DNA of 64,000 nucleotides from contig NW_024609958.1 of the NCBI RefSeq assembly GCF_016920785.2, positions 124,001 through 188,000 on the forward strand, read 5' to 3'. The stretch's first letter is position 1. Every line of letters starts with the position of its first letter. A model generated the notes under the pieces. It was given only the letters and a program-made list of their open reading frames with translations, made no database searches and was not told where the DNA came from. A program made the translations under genes and the position numbers. This stretch comes from Ixodes scapularis (Eukaryota; Arthropoda; Arachnida; Ixodida; Ixodidae). Below, piece by piece: positions 11,690 to 22,711 of this stretch.

Positions 11690-12325
11690 TTGCCGATTCA
11701 CATGAACTTATCCGCAGATAAATTGATCAAGTGACAAGACGTCCACGGAACATCAGTCCTCCAAGCACATCCATACGGAGGAGACGAGCAGATGACAGCG
11801 AGGACAAACTGAACCTATTCCCGGCCCTGCATTTCCGCAAAATGCCAACATCGCACTGTGGCACAGTTTTCCAAGGTCAGAAGTGATGTTTGCGACTACG
11901 ATCACTGTGCTATTATGAAAAAGTATTGTGTGCTGCTGTTAGATACCGAGCAAGACAAAGCATCATGACAGGCTTAGCGTGAGGCGCTACTAGCTTTACT
12001 AACCATATGACACAAGTATCGTCCTGCTCCAGGAGGCTTCAGCGTCTAAGTGATGAAGTCCTGGTGTTGCGGAGGGGCATTTGGAAATACCTTCACGCAC
12101 TGCTTGCTTGTGCACCACTCTTCAGCACACTACAGCCGTAAGAAAGGTCTTGGCTGGGTTGAAAACTGGGTGGACATGCAGGGAAGCGTGCAGCTTGCTA
12201 GGCAAGTTTTCACTGAAGCTTCTTGACACCAACCCGGAGGAGTACCAGAACTTGCGGCTTGTCGGCTGGGCAAAGTTCTTGCAGCTTCTTTCACGAGTGG
12301 AAAATAAGAATGGTTCGACAAAATG
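11690..12325 (+). repeat. Diverged duplicated block, copy 2
   Basis: Partner of 9215-9800. It contains the open segment that ends FSLKLLDTNPEEYQNLRLVG, but copy 1 does not preserve it without gaps, so I do not call a gene. Confidence 0.55.
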
Positions 12326-12431
12326 AAACAGCGAATGGACAAAGTACAGTGCACTATCTTTGTTTGGCTCATTCGAAAACCAAAACTATTGCTCTGCTGT
12401 TGGTGCTCTACCGTAAACGCTTTTACTGTTA

Positions 12432-12613
12432 AGGCTCGTTCACACTCTTGCGACTGACTTCGACGGAAAGAGACCAGACCGGTTTTTAAGCCTTTTGCGA
12501 CTTCTTAGGACCGGATGCGATGCAGCGGAGTTGGACCTAAGAAGTCGCAAGAGGCTTAAAAACCGGTCTGGTCTCTCTCGGTCTAACTCGGTCGCAAGAG
12601 TGTGAACGGGCCT
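12432..12613. mobile_element. Harbinger-like MITE, 182 bp
   Basis: The termini AGGCTCGTTCACACTCTTGC and its near-complement GCAAGAGTGTGAACGGGCCT bound an element that is largely palindromic throughout. TTA flanks both sides (12429-12431 and 12614-12616). A 3-bp TWA duplication with such termini is the hallmark of PIF/Harbinger MITEs. Related copies lie at 30014-30404. Confidence 0.75.
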
Positions 12614-12616
12614 TTA

Positions 12617-13510
12617 CTCACTCGCTAAAAATCTGGGCATGGAAGGGCACTTTGCCTATAAGTCTGGGCGTCTGCTGACGAGGTGCAAATCGGAGGAATA
12701 GCCGACATGATGGTAATGTGACAAACGGTCCACTGATGAAAATTGCGATTTAATCCATCGCGTGAATCTGCTATTATTTGACAATTGTCCTAATATGATT
12801 AATTGATCCCTATTAGAAAAAGAACAATTGTTCTCTGAAACAATGTAATGAAGCAAAGTTTTTATAAACAATGCCTGCTCCTTTGACAACGGAATAGTAC
12901 GAGCCTTGGTATAACAGGAACTTTCCGTAGATCAGACATACATTTATTCCATGCTCAAAGTAAAGACATGAGTTTGTCTTGGCAATGCCAACCTCCTGTG
13001 TATGATCTGTAAAAAGTCCTTAATGACCGTGGTCAGGGGAGAGGATTTTCTGCTTTCAAGAACAGGATGGGGTGAAAGAAAAAGTGTCTCGATGAATAAT
13101 GAACGCTCCAGCTTATCCACTCAGCCAAGTTTCTGCAACATGAACTAGGCTCTAAGAGAAAGACGTAGGATAAGCACTTCCAAATCTTTAGGATTTGCCA
13201 AGGGATGAAATTAATTAGATGCACAAAAAAGTAGATGGAGGAGGATGGCAAGAAAATTTTGGGGCTTGTGTTCTTACACTTGAATTGTTTGTGCAGGAAC
13301 CATTACTGAAGCAGCACTTCATTCCTGAGGCAATAATTTATTGGTAGTCAAAACCTGTTTCCAGAAATGCACATCAGGTGAGCGGCTTTTTTTTTTCTCT
13401 TAAACATGAGGTGTTTTTTAACATTGCCCTCCAATCCCAAACCACGGCTAGGAGGTTCTTTTCGGCTTCTGGTTGGCCAAGAGATCTTGTCAAGCCCTCT
13501 ATCTGCGTCC
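12617..13510. other. Unassigned sequence
   Basis: AT-rich with no open frame longer than about 80 codons and no recognisable repeat. Confidence 0.3.
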
Positions 13511-15145
13511 CGGTGTTAGGCATCTGCATTGCCCTAACTTCGTTTGCGCTTTCTTCTCTGTTCTAAACTCCCAAACTTAATTCAAGCAACGGGCATCGAT
13601 GGCGACAGTCCCTCCGTCATCGGGACACCATAGCTCGGTTTTAGGGTACACGAATAACGACAGAAAGCGTTGAATACAGTCTGAGGACCTATGTATCTTG
13701 CACGGAATCCGGCAAGGTGAGTGCGGCTGTTTCTACATGACCCCAATCTCCGGTGGCAGTGGTTTGCTTCTGTAAACTGAAAAGACTTTTCTCCAACGCT
13801 ATCCTCTCGACCGTGCTCGTAACACTTTGTGAATGGAGCGCACACCGAACTTAACGCTGTACCGTCGATGAACATGAGGTACGCTCGCAAGGTGCGTGCA
13901 AGTTTTCTCGAGATAATGGCTGTTTCAGGTTGTAACATTTTCTAACTGAATTTATCTTAATATTGATATTTCAAAGTGTTGACAATGACTCAATTTTATC
14001 AACAACGCTGAGTTGAAGGCTCATTTCTGCCGCCGGGTGTGGCTGAGAATTGTCGAAAAGGTTGTTCTATTGGTCTTCCTGAATCACGATCACCTGAGCA
14101 ATACCAGAGAGCCATGAACCTATGTTGACCGTCACAATGCGACAAGATACTTATTTTAAAAATTAGTACATAATGTAGCCGGGAAGAAGCCTTCAATTTC
14201 TGTTGCTGAAAGTTGAAATATGCTCATGCATCAATTTCGAATCGTTGAATCATTGACCGACTCGCTCCGGCAAAAGGCCCATCTCGACCTTGCTGTTTTC
14301 AGTTCTCGACAAAAGACACACTCGTTGGCACGGGATCCTCAAATAAAACGTTTATAAACACCGATGCGTGAGCATGTTTCTATGCTATTAACAGTGATGC
14401 TTGAGCATGTTTCAACTTGAGCAACAGAAATTGAAGGTTTCTTTCCAGCTACATTGTGTACTAATTTTGAAAATAAGAAGAATCTAGTCGCATTGTGATG
14501 GTCAGCATGGGCTCATGGCTCTCTGGTATTGCGCAGGAGATTGGGATTCAGGCAAAGCAATAGAACTAACTTTTTGACAATTGCCAGCCACACCTGGCGA
14601 CGAAAATCAGCCTTCAACTAAGTGTTGTAGATAAAAAAATTGAGTCAATGTCACCACTTCGAAATATCTATATTAAAATAAATTCAGTTCCAAAATGTTA
14701 CAATCTGAAAGCAAATATCAGGAGAAAACTTGCACACACCTTGCGAGCGCACCCTGTGTTCATCGACGGTACAGCGTTAAATGTGATGCCCACTCCAATC
14801 ACAAAATGTTCTGAGCACAGTCGAGAGGACGGTGTTGGGGAAAAGTCTTTTCGATTTAGGGACGCAAGCCACTACTGCCGGAAATCGGGGTCATGTGGAA
14901 AGCGATGGAGCTTAAAGACACTGCAGTCGCACTCGCCTTGCCGGATTTCGTGCAAGCTACACAGGCTCTCGGACAGTATTTGACGCTTTCTGTCGTTATT
15001 CGTGCACCGTATAACTGAGCAATGGTGTCTTGATGACCGGGGGACTGTTCCCATCAAAGCCCGTGGCTCTAATTAAGTTTGGGAGTTTAAAACAGAGAAC
15101 AAAACACGAACGAAGTTCGGGCAATGCTTACACCGAACACTGTCT
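13511..15145. mobile_element. Large foldback element
   Basis: Two arms of roughly 650-720 bp face each other. The outer ends are CTCTGTTCTAAACTCCCAAA (left, from about 13511) and TTTGGGAGTTTAAAACAGAG (right, to about 15145). Inner blocks such as CATCGACGGTACAGCGTTAA in the right arm match reverse-complemented sequence in the left arm at 13855-13875. A spacer of about 160 bp lies near 14230-14390. The arms have diverged by substitutions and small gaps. There is no transposase frame. Either a foldback transposon or two inverted copies of a repeat. Confidence 0.65.
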
Positions 15146-16269
15146 TTAACGCTCCAGCAAGGGGGAAAGCGCCGGTAGCCCTTTCCCCTTTTACCTCTCG
15201 CACTCTTTTAGTAAAACAGTTTATACACGGTTCTGCTCTGCTTTAACCCCATTAAACAAACTTCTTACCAAGCACCGGTGCACTGCGGAAAAGCAACACC
15301 AGCGGAAGGAAGCTCCACGGGTGTTGCTTCTCCGCAGTGCACCGGTGCTCCGAAAGAAGTGCGCTCAATGGTGCTGCGAGAACAAAAAGTATGAATTACA
15401 CGAAAACATTGTTCGAGTTAAGCGGCTTATAAATACATTGAAAACATAGCGGGTCAACCAAAGTTTTGAAATTCGTTTGACTTAACCAGAAGTATTAAAT
15501 ATCCGAGTTTGAATTATCGCGAGCCTAATGTATATACTAAGGGAGATCTGGCTCAATCCAATGTGCTTAATATATGCATAATAGTTGTGCAATTTTAATT
15601 GGCTAGTTATATTTCTCAAGCACTTGATATGTTCGGTATTCAAATCAATGCAAATTTTTACTTTGGTTCAATTTATGGGGGGTTTATTTTATATGTCATG
15701 TTTAGTAGGAGCTAGGCTAGTTGGTAAGCACGTTGCTTACTTACTTTAACCATGCATGTCATATACAATTTGTTGCGATTGTGTTTGAATGCAAATTCTC
15801 TTCTGCTCTTATTTCAAGCTGCCCTTACATGCACCATGAAGATACCGAGGAGGTCTTCAATTGAATGACAACTTCAAGCACAAGCATGGAGGGGCATGGC
15901 CAGCACAAGGACAACTATAATGTAAATTTTCTCCAAAGTTAAAGCAAGGCATGCCTTCTTCCAATAAAGGTATTGTGGCGAAACTTCTTAATTGGTTCGT
16001 TTGTTGAGCTGTCATCTATAGGAACAGCTGAGCTCACACAAACAAAATCCTGGCAGTGAGAAGTACAGGTTGTGTGCTCTTTCTCGTTTGCAAAACATGA
16101 ACTTTTTGGCTGAGGATGAAAGATTAGTCAAGTTCATATCTACAATGACGGAGCTATGAACTCTCCATACCAATCTACCCCAAAAGCTTCATGTGACTTA
16201 GGCTTGCTTGAATATGGAAGCTTTTTGCACTAAATAATGAAACACTTGACATTTACGTCTTTTTGAACT
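15146..16269. other. Unassigned sequence around a hairpin
   Basis: Apart from the 15271-15349 hairpin this holds AT-rich sequence with no supported gene. Confidence 0.3.
15271..15349. other. Long hairpin, 30-bp arms
   Basis: 15271-15300 (starting AGCACCGGTGCACTGCGG) pairs with 15320-15349 with one mismatch across a 19-bp loop. Outside it, ACTTCTT and AAGAAGT pair as well. It could be the core of a small MITE. Confidence 0.8.
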
Positions 16270-16682
16270 GGACTCTCCGTAAAAACAAGGCATATAATTT
16301 TGTAGAATGGCGAAATTTCTGTAGCCCACATTACGGACAGCTAGGAAATGTGAAAGCTGTCCGCACTAAATACCAAAGGACTATACCTTTCCGAATTATA
16401 TAAGGCCAAAGCTACGAGTCATCCGCACCAGTCCTGCACCTCTGATAAGTCAGGTGACACCCCTGGCAGATGTAGAGCTCTGCCAGGTGAGTCGCCTGAT
16501 GTATCGGAGGTGCAGGTGGTACGGATGGCTCGAGGCTTTGGCCTTAGAAGGCGGAAAGGTATAGTCCTTCGGTATTTAGTGCGGACAGCTTTCACATTTC
16601 CTACGGATAGCTGTCCGTAATGTGGGCTACAGACGTTCCGTCATTCTACGAAATTATATGCCCTGTTTTTACGGACGGTCCC
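16270..16682. mobile_element. 413-bp imperfect palindrome
   Basis: Both halves share, in opposite orientation, the blocks CACATTACGGACAGCT / AGCTGTCCGTAATGTG, AAAGCTGTCCGCACTAAATA, and AGGACTATACCTTTCCG. The centre lies near 16476 in a GGCAGATGTAGAGCTCTGCC hairpin. There is no open frame of note. The shape is that of a MITE or foldback element. Confidence 0.75.
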
Positions 16683-16893
16683 GTTTCTAGATTACGGCAA
16701 ACCATACCGGCAATATTGAACCGGCAACTTTTACCCGTAAAATGGAAAACGGATAACTGTGTGTAAAGTGAACTACGGACGTTTCGTCATTTTACGGAAT
16801 TATATGCCTTGGTTTTACAGACAGTCCCGTTTCTAGATTACGGCAAACCATACCGGCAATATTGAACCGGCAACTTTTGCCCGTAAAATGGGG
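16626..16893 (+). repeat. Direct repeat pair, about 122 bp each
   Basis: 16626-16747 and 16772-16893 are about 90% alike, offset 146 bp. Both contain TTACGGCAAACCATACCGGC. The first overlaps the right end of the 413-bp palindrome, so the palindrome, or an end of it, has been duplicated. Confidence 0.8.
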
Positions 16894-16899
16894 TGAAAA

Positions 16900-17948
16900 T
16901 TTTTTACAGTGTATATCTTGGATTACATATTTCAAGTCAGGTATTTTCATCGTAAGTGCGCTGCAACCTAGTCATTTGCAACAATTGGCCGTTCCGTTTC
17001 GGATTACCTCTAGAATTAGGCAGTGTCTATTTTTTAGCCGCCGGGAAAATAATTTTCCCGAAATTCTATCGGCAGTTGCATACTATTAGCTGTCTACAGT
17101 CATGTGACAACTGCAGGTAGAATACTGACTCTTATTCTCCCGGCGTTTTGTGAAAACACGTTTCATGGGCACATTTTCGTTGATACACGTTTTGTAGACA
17201 CGTTTCGTCGACAAGCTTCATCGTCACTGGTTACGCGAAATGCACGCTTTAGGACATTTCGTCACGCGTGTATCTCTGAGGCAGCGTGCTCACCGACCCA
17301 ACCCACCCGCTCACGCCGCTTCGTGGCGACAATCTGCGGCGGCTCATTACAAAAATGTTAACCCACCTGTCCCACCCGTACACGTCACTTTGGAGCGGGG
17401 CGCATCTATGTTCCTTTTGAGTGAGGCGGGTTTATGAAGCGGTGAATGCAATAGTACACCTTTGAATGGTGTGCATCTGTGTTCCCTTTCATTTTATTGG
17501 GTATAAAAAGAGGTGTAGCCGTACACAATTGAATGGAGTGCACCTGTGTTCTCTTTGAGTGAGATTTGTGTAGAAAAAGGTGTACATGTGCACCACTCCA
17601 AAGGGTGTACAGATATTCCCATCCTTGGGGTGTACAAATATTACCACAAAAGGTGTAGAATATGTTACAAGCACTTACATCCCCTATGGGTGTATTGCAT
17701 TACACTTTTTTTTAGAGTGTGGCGACTGGAGATTAAATCTACAGGTGTGCCGTTCCAACACGTGGTTGCTCGACCTACCACGCCGTGCACGGCGTGGCAG
17801 GTCGGGGAACCGAAACGCAGCCCGCGTGCGTCCACTTCAATGCCGGCGGCAGGAGCTTCCGAGTGTGTCTAAAACACGCACCCGCACCTCGCCCACCATC
17901 TGTCGGCGCTGGCAGGTGTTTCCTAGCCAGTCTCACTTTACTAGGTGG
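16900..17948. other. Unassigned sequence left of the microsatellite
   Basis: 17430-17710 contains loosely repeated phrases around GTGTACA and CACCTGTGTTC, perhaps a decayed short tandem array. CGTGCACGGCGTGGCAGGTCG around 17780 forms a small dyad. No gene. Confidence 0.35.
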
Positions 17949-18065
17949 ACTACTACTACTACTACTGCTACTACTACTACTACTAGTACAACTACTACAA
18001 CAACTACTACAACAACTACTACTACTACTAGTACAACTACTACAACAACTACTACAACAACAACA

Positions 18066-18103
<38 letters not shown>

Positions 18104-18212
18104 AACTACTACTACAACAACAACTACTACTACTTCTACTACTACTACTACTACTAGTACAACTACTACTACAACAACTACTACAACAACTACTACTACT
18201 ACTACTAGTACA

Positions 18213-18289
<77 letters not shown>

Positions 18290-18348
18290 AACAACAACTA
18301 CTATTACTTCTACTACTACTACTACTACTAATAATAATAATAATAATG
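17949..18348. repeat. ACT trinucleotide microsatellite, about 400 bp
   Basis: ACT/CTA units are interspersed with ACA/CAA units and repeated ACTAGT dyads, ending in seven AAT units. Open frames across it (poly-Thr, poly-Ser, poly-Leu) are consequences of the repeat and are not genes. Confidence 0.95.
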
Positions 18349-18811
18349 TTTATTTCTCCATCAAGTACAAGTGCATGATGGAAGGGAACTGAGGAAAAAA
18401 GCTGCATTTGTGTAGCTTGAGTCCTGAGCCCCCTCCCCACTTAGCAACAGCGGCAGGTCACAAAAGAAATGTATCACTTTGTAAACAAACGAACGAAATA
18501 AAAAAAAATGCGCGGGTCTGTAATTCAGTGTAGAACATTCCTATGTAGCAGATAAATTAGCTCTGCTAAACAGGCGGTTTACTAAAAAATGGGTGCCCGT
18601 TCAAGGGTTCGAGTTATTGAAGACATTCGAGGGTTCAAGATTTAAGAGATGTAGCACGACTATGTAATACTATACTAATTCACTAAATTCATTCATAACG
18701 GATATAACTGTAACTTATAAATGAGGTCATTGAGTCCAATATTTATTTAGTCATTGCTATGCAATTCAGTCTGCAAGGAAAAACATTCTATGATATATTT
18801 TACTGTTGATG

Positions 18812-19594
18812 TTAAAGGATGAATATTATGAGTATTAAGGTAATTAAGTAGGGTCGGAAACATGTTGGATAGCATTTTCTCCCATATGTTGTTCTACAAC
18901 TGGGGACTTCCAAGTTGTCTAGGCTAAGAGTGTGATATGTTGTCAATTTCAGTGATAAGGATGCTTGTTCACTAAGATTGACATTATTTTTTATTTCCGA
19001 CGTATAACTTAGACATAACTGATATTTATAGATATTGAAAATATACATTAAATTTAATATAGTGAACAGAGGTTTACTAGGGTAATCATATGAAACATGA
19101 CATATTATTCGCAGTATCTCTTTTTGTAACATAAGTATAGTGTCCAAAGTTGCCATTGTTGTATTTCCCCGGCCGAGGTGACAGTAATGTATACGTGAAA
19201 GAAACTAACGAGTTATAGATTAACAATTTAGCATTTTCTGGCAAAATAGATCGGTTACGATACACTATGCCAATCACACGTAACAGCTTTATCAAGATAT
19301 GGTTTAGATGTTCATCCCAAGTCATATGTTGGGTGAAAAAACTCCAAGAGTCTTAAAACTGGTCAAGACTTCTATTTTTCTCGAATTCAAGACGATATGT
19401 CATGTAATAGCTGCATTTTTATTTTTCGGTTGAAACAAAATATCCCTGTTAACGTTGATTTTTAAAGCGTTAGCCTGGCTCCAAGTACTAAACTTCTGCA
19501 GAGTTTGATTCGTCCTATGTGTTAAGTCATCACAGCAAACACCTGAGAAAAACAAACTTGTATCGTCTGCATCGACACGCGAACATCCTCCCAA
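18812..19594 (-). pseudogene. CR1-like LINE, C-terminal RT fragment
   Basis: Reading the minus strand from 19594, the order is ADDTSLFFSG (RT catalytic ADD box), LQKFSTWSQANALKINVN, then SILPENAKLLIYNSLVS and LQKEILRIICHVSYDYPSK. This is the order found after the catalytic box in CR1-like reverse transcriptases. It is spread over three frames, so at least two frameshifts have occurred. The 5' part of ORF2 is absent. It is a dead 3' remnant; the same architecture is seen much better preserved at 57014-59622. Confidence 0.75.
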
Positions 19595-19785
19595 TGACGC
19601 GCTTTGGCGATTTAAAGCTAATGACTAACACCCACCCGCAAAATACCTTCGCCGCCAAACAAAGAAGGAAAAAAAAAAACCTTTCACTCGCATTTGTGCG
19701 ACCCCAAAACCATTTTGTGTTTTGTATTTGAGATTTTACTCAAATAAAGAACCGCTTCAGTTTCTTTTTAAAAGCCGTAATCCAG

Positions 19786-19989
19786 GTGCGCATGCAGATT
19801 AGTGAACGTAAAGAAAGCTGCGGGACTTACAGTTCCTCTTGGGGAATCTCGGTTTGCCCGCAACCTGCTGTCCTTGAAGAGATCCCTCTCTCCGCTGGAC
19901 GCCGCGCTACTGAGTCACGGATGCCAAGAAAACCTGATGGGCTTCTCGTAAATTGGACACGCCTTCAGATTAGCCTTAACCGTGACTAA
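19786..19989 (+). other. Conserved open block, copy 1
   Basis: The last 46 codons (VCPQPAVLEE through LNRD and stop) align without gaps to 49377-49562. Keeping frame and stop in both copies suggests past coding function, but no family, splice signal or signal peptide is apparent. It could be a 5' exon of the cysteine-rich gene or part of a repeat. Confidence 0.35.
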
Positions 19990-20394
19990 TCGTGTCCTTA
20001 TTTGTGAGTTTTCTGCTGACAAAACGAATCGTTTGTGCTTTAAAAATAAACGGCACGGCGAAAAAAAGAAAAGGAAACTGAAACTTATTTTTGTCTGGAT
20101 TTACTTTTAAACCTTCATATACCCCCTCCAGACTTACAAAAAAAGAAAAAATCAAACGGGCGATGAAAAGAAGAAAAAAAAAAGTCGGCAAATGGCGAGG
20201 AGAAAACGAGGGGTGATTTCCTCCTTTTGTGTTGTGGCAGGGTTGGCGAGGGAGAGTGTGAGGGTCGGGATCCTTGCCTCTGCTTGGGGGCCGGCCGTTA
20301 AATTCATTCTTTCAACGTTTTTAGTTTCTTTCTTTTAATGTACATAGTTTTATTTTAATTAGTATTTGTGAAATCATATGTGAATGCATTGCAG

Positions 20395-20493
20395 CATCCT
20401 GGTGGTAAGATTCCTAAAACGTGCCAGGTGACATGCCTTCAACCTTACCAGAAGCTGGGGTTTCCAGGGGCAGTATGTCCCGTCGGTGGCTTG
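20395..20493 (+). CDS. Cys-rich gene A, exon a
   Basis: A 99-nt exon bounded by an acceptor (TTGCAG, AG at 20393-20394) and a donor (TTG then GTAAGT at 20494). It encodes 33 residues starting HPGGK with cysteines at positions 10, 14 and 28 (CQVTC, then VCP). The paralogous exon at 50465-50563 has the same length, splice sites, phase and cysteine positions, though most other residues differ. That is the pattern expected of selection on disulphides in a small secreted protein. The family is not recognised; tick salivary proteins of this size and cysteine density are known, but assignment to one would be a guess. The upstream exon with a signal peptide was not found. Confidence 0.5.
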
Positions 20494-20739
20494 GTAAGTC
20501 ATGAGAAAATGTCCTCGCTGCATTCGCGCTCATTGTTTTTTCGGTTAACAGTTATATGACAGGTGCCCCGTTTTATATCTTTTTCAAAAAGTTATTTATC
20601 GTTCAGTTTGGCTTTACTAAGGGCATGCCTCAGGTTTAGCATTTGTCTTTGTTTAGCCATAACACAAGTATTACATATTGACTCTCTATTTATTCTGTGC
20701 AGAGCTAGTACGAGAACCATTTTTTTTTTCATTTGCAAG

Positions 20740-20842
20740 ATCATGCGTCATTCCATTGGATCCTCTGGGCAAGACGTAGTCAGCCATCTTTGTTATGTAT
20801 ATTCAGATGATCAGATATTTTCCAATACCCAGTGTACTGACG
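20740..20842 (+). CDS. Cys-rich gene A, exon b
   Basis: A 103-nt exon following a T-rich tract and TTGCAAG acceptor, ending at a donor GGTACAT. It encodes DVVSHLCYVYSDDQIFSNTQC in phase with exon a. The paralogue at 50825-50927 is also exactly 103 nt and shares SHLC, VYSD, QIFS and QC. One cysteine present in paralogue B is serine here, and the donor is weaker than B's GGTAAAG, so A may be decaying. The exon ends in phase 1, while the last exon starts in phase 0, so at least one exon between them is missing from this model. Confidence 0.45.
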
Positions 20843-21354
20843 GTACATAGCACAAAATATTTAAAATGTAACAATTGCATAATTGTGTTGACAATTGTTT
20901 CATGAAATCGATAACGCCTCTTATTTTATGCCCAACTGTACATGCTCACGTTGACTACTAAAGAGGCTGGTAAGAACCAAAACATGACGATCCAGCCAAA
21001 ATTCCTAAAGCCTCTTAGTGTTGCTTTTAGGCAAACAACTATCTCGACGATTACTGGTGGAAATAAATGGGGTGGCCATGGCCACGCTCAAAACCGTCCG
21101 TCTTTCAGTCTTGTGATGAGGCGAATTTCTGCTTAAAGTTTACGACCTGTCCTGCCAGTTGCTTTGCTGCAATAATTATTAGGATATCAAAATATATTAA
21201 CCGCTTATGTAAGTGTTATAAATGATTGTATTTTTATAAAAATTAAGAGCATAATTAAAATCAAGAGTATTAGCAGTGGTAGCCATAAGCGACAGTAAAG
21301 TAGTAATAGTGATTTTTTCACTATTTTATTCCAACTTCTGGAACAACCGACCTA

Positions 21355-21733
21355 TACTTCGTCTCACCGTACGATGGACTAAAGGCAAAAGCTACGGACC
21401 GCAAGATCCAATCACGATTTACTTAGAAATTGCGTATTGCGCTTTGATGCACGTATCAGGGCCCGCGTCTCGGATCACTGATTGGGATTGGCGGACAGTG
21501 GTTCGAATCGAAATAGCACTGAGTGACTCAACAACTTTACATTGCAAAAAAAAAAAAATAAAAAGGCTGTTTGCAGTGTTGAAGCTATAGAAATGATGCA
21601 GCGTTTTTGGGTTCGAAGCATTATTCGTCCACCCCTAATCAATGCTACGAATGTCATAGTGTAGCTTGGAACGTGATTGGACCTGGCGGCCCGTGGCTTT
21701 GGCCTTTAGTCCATCGTAGGATGAGACAAAATA
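21355..21733 (-). mobile_element. TA-flanked MITE, copy A
   Basis: A 379-bp element with ends TACTTCGTCTCA and its complement, flanked by TA (21353-21354, 21734-21735). It lies in opposite orientation to copies at 37905-38286 and 48319-48701. It has no coding capacity, and the TA duplication suggests a Tc1/mariner-type transposase mobilised it. Confidence 0.8.
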
Positions 21734-21821
21734 TAGAGACATTCGCACCTCGAACAAGCAACAGAGTTCTCGAATTCACAAGAACATTAAACTGCAAGAA
21801 TAAATAAAAGGACGCGTAACT

Positions 21822-22080
21822 CCCGGGAATCGAACCCAGGGGTGCTATGTTGCGCTTTTTGCACTCCGAGGAGACTTGGAAGAAGGAAGTGACGTCAACG
21901 ACTAGTGCAAATGCGGATTGGATGTTGACAGAAGAAAACAAAATCAACATCCAATCTGCATTTGCTGCGTTCTTGACGTCACTTCCTTCTCCCTAGTCTC
22001 CTGGGAGTGCAAAAAGCGCAACATAGCCCCCCTGGCTCTTCGCGAGGGAGGCAAGTACGATAACCGTTAGGCAACGGCCG
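21822..22080 (-). other. tRNA-like sequence interrupted by a palindrome
   Basis: On the minus strand 22080-22034 reads as a tRNA-like 5' half (GTTGCCTAACGG resembles an A box). 21837-21822 gives a T arm, with GGTTCGATTCC as B box, a five-pair stem and a seven-base loop. Between them sits a 196-bp palindrome: 21838-21928 pairs with 21944-22033 (ends AGGGG..CTATGTTGCGC and GCGCAACATAGCCCC). The tRNA-like part may be a tRNA pseudogene or SINE head; anticodon pairing is poor. The palindrome looks like a MITE that landed in it. Confidence 0.5.
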
Positions 22081-22245
22081 CGCTGTGTGTTTGGCGCGCG
22101 GCAATATTTAATAGATCTTAATACGATAGCGGAAAAAAAAAAAAAAACTATGACGGATAGGTGCAGAAAGTAGTTTTTGTGGATGGGCTGTTTGTGTTCT
22201 GTTAAGCATTTGATTCTTTCTCAAGTTTTTGTACTGAACCAACGT

Positions 22246-22270
22246 GGGGGGGGGGGGGGGGGGGGGGGGG
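22246..22270. repeat. Poly-G tract, 25 bp
   Basis: An uninterrupted G run inside the last intron of candidate gene A. The paralogous position near 51510 lacks it. Confidence 0.95.
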
Positions 22271-22711
22271 CTCACCTACAAGGCAAGCTGGGAATGTTTT
22301 TTTTCCGCAAACATACTGGTACTTGTGCAATCTTAGTATATATATCTTGCACGCAGCGCCACTGACCAAGAAGCGTCTTGGCCGCTTTGTGATTTCGGTG
22401 ATACCCTGTGGATCTTTTATTCCAACTTCTCCTTCGCCAAACATAATCATGTAGTACGGGGTATCGAATCGTTGTCGTAGTCGCGGGATTATCTCATTAT
22501 AACGTTATTCAAATGCAGTTCATAGATTTAATACGAATACTGTATGAGCACCAGTGTTGGGTAAATCTTAAATGCACTTGAATTAAAGTACAAAGTATAT
22601 GAGGGTTATGTACTTGAAGTAAAAGTAGTAAGTACACCTGGGTGCAATGTACTTGAAATAAAGTACTATAAGTACAACGTACTTTCAAAGTAGAGTACCA
22701 GTAGTTCTTAA

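Noticed and set aside
17580..18440. Long frames on both strands rich in Thr, Ser or Leu
   Set aside because: Produced by the ACT microsatellite; every frame of such a repeat is open.
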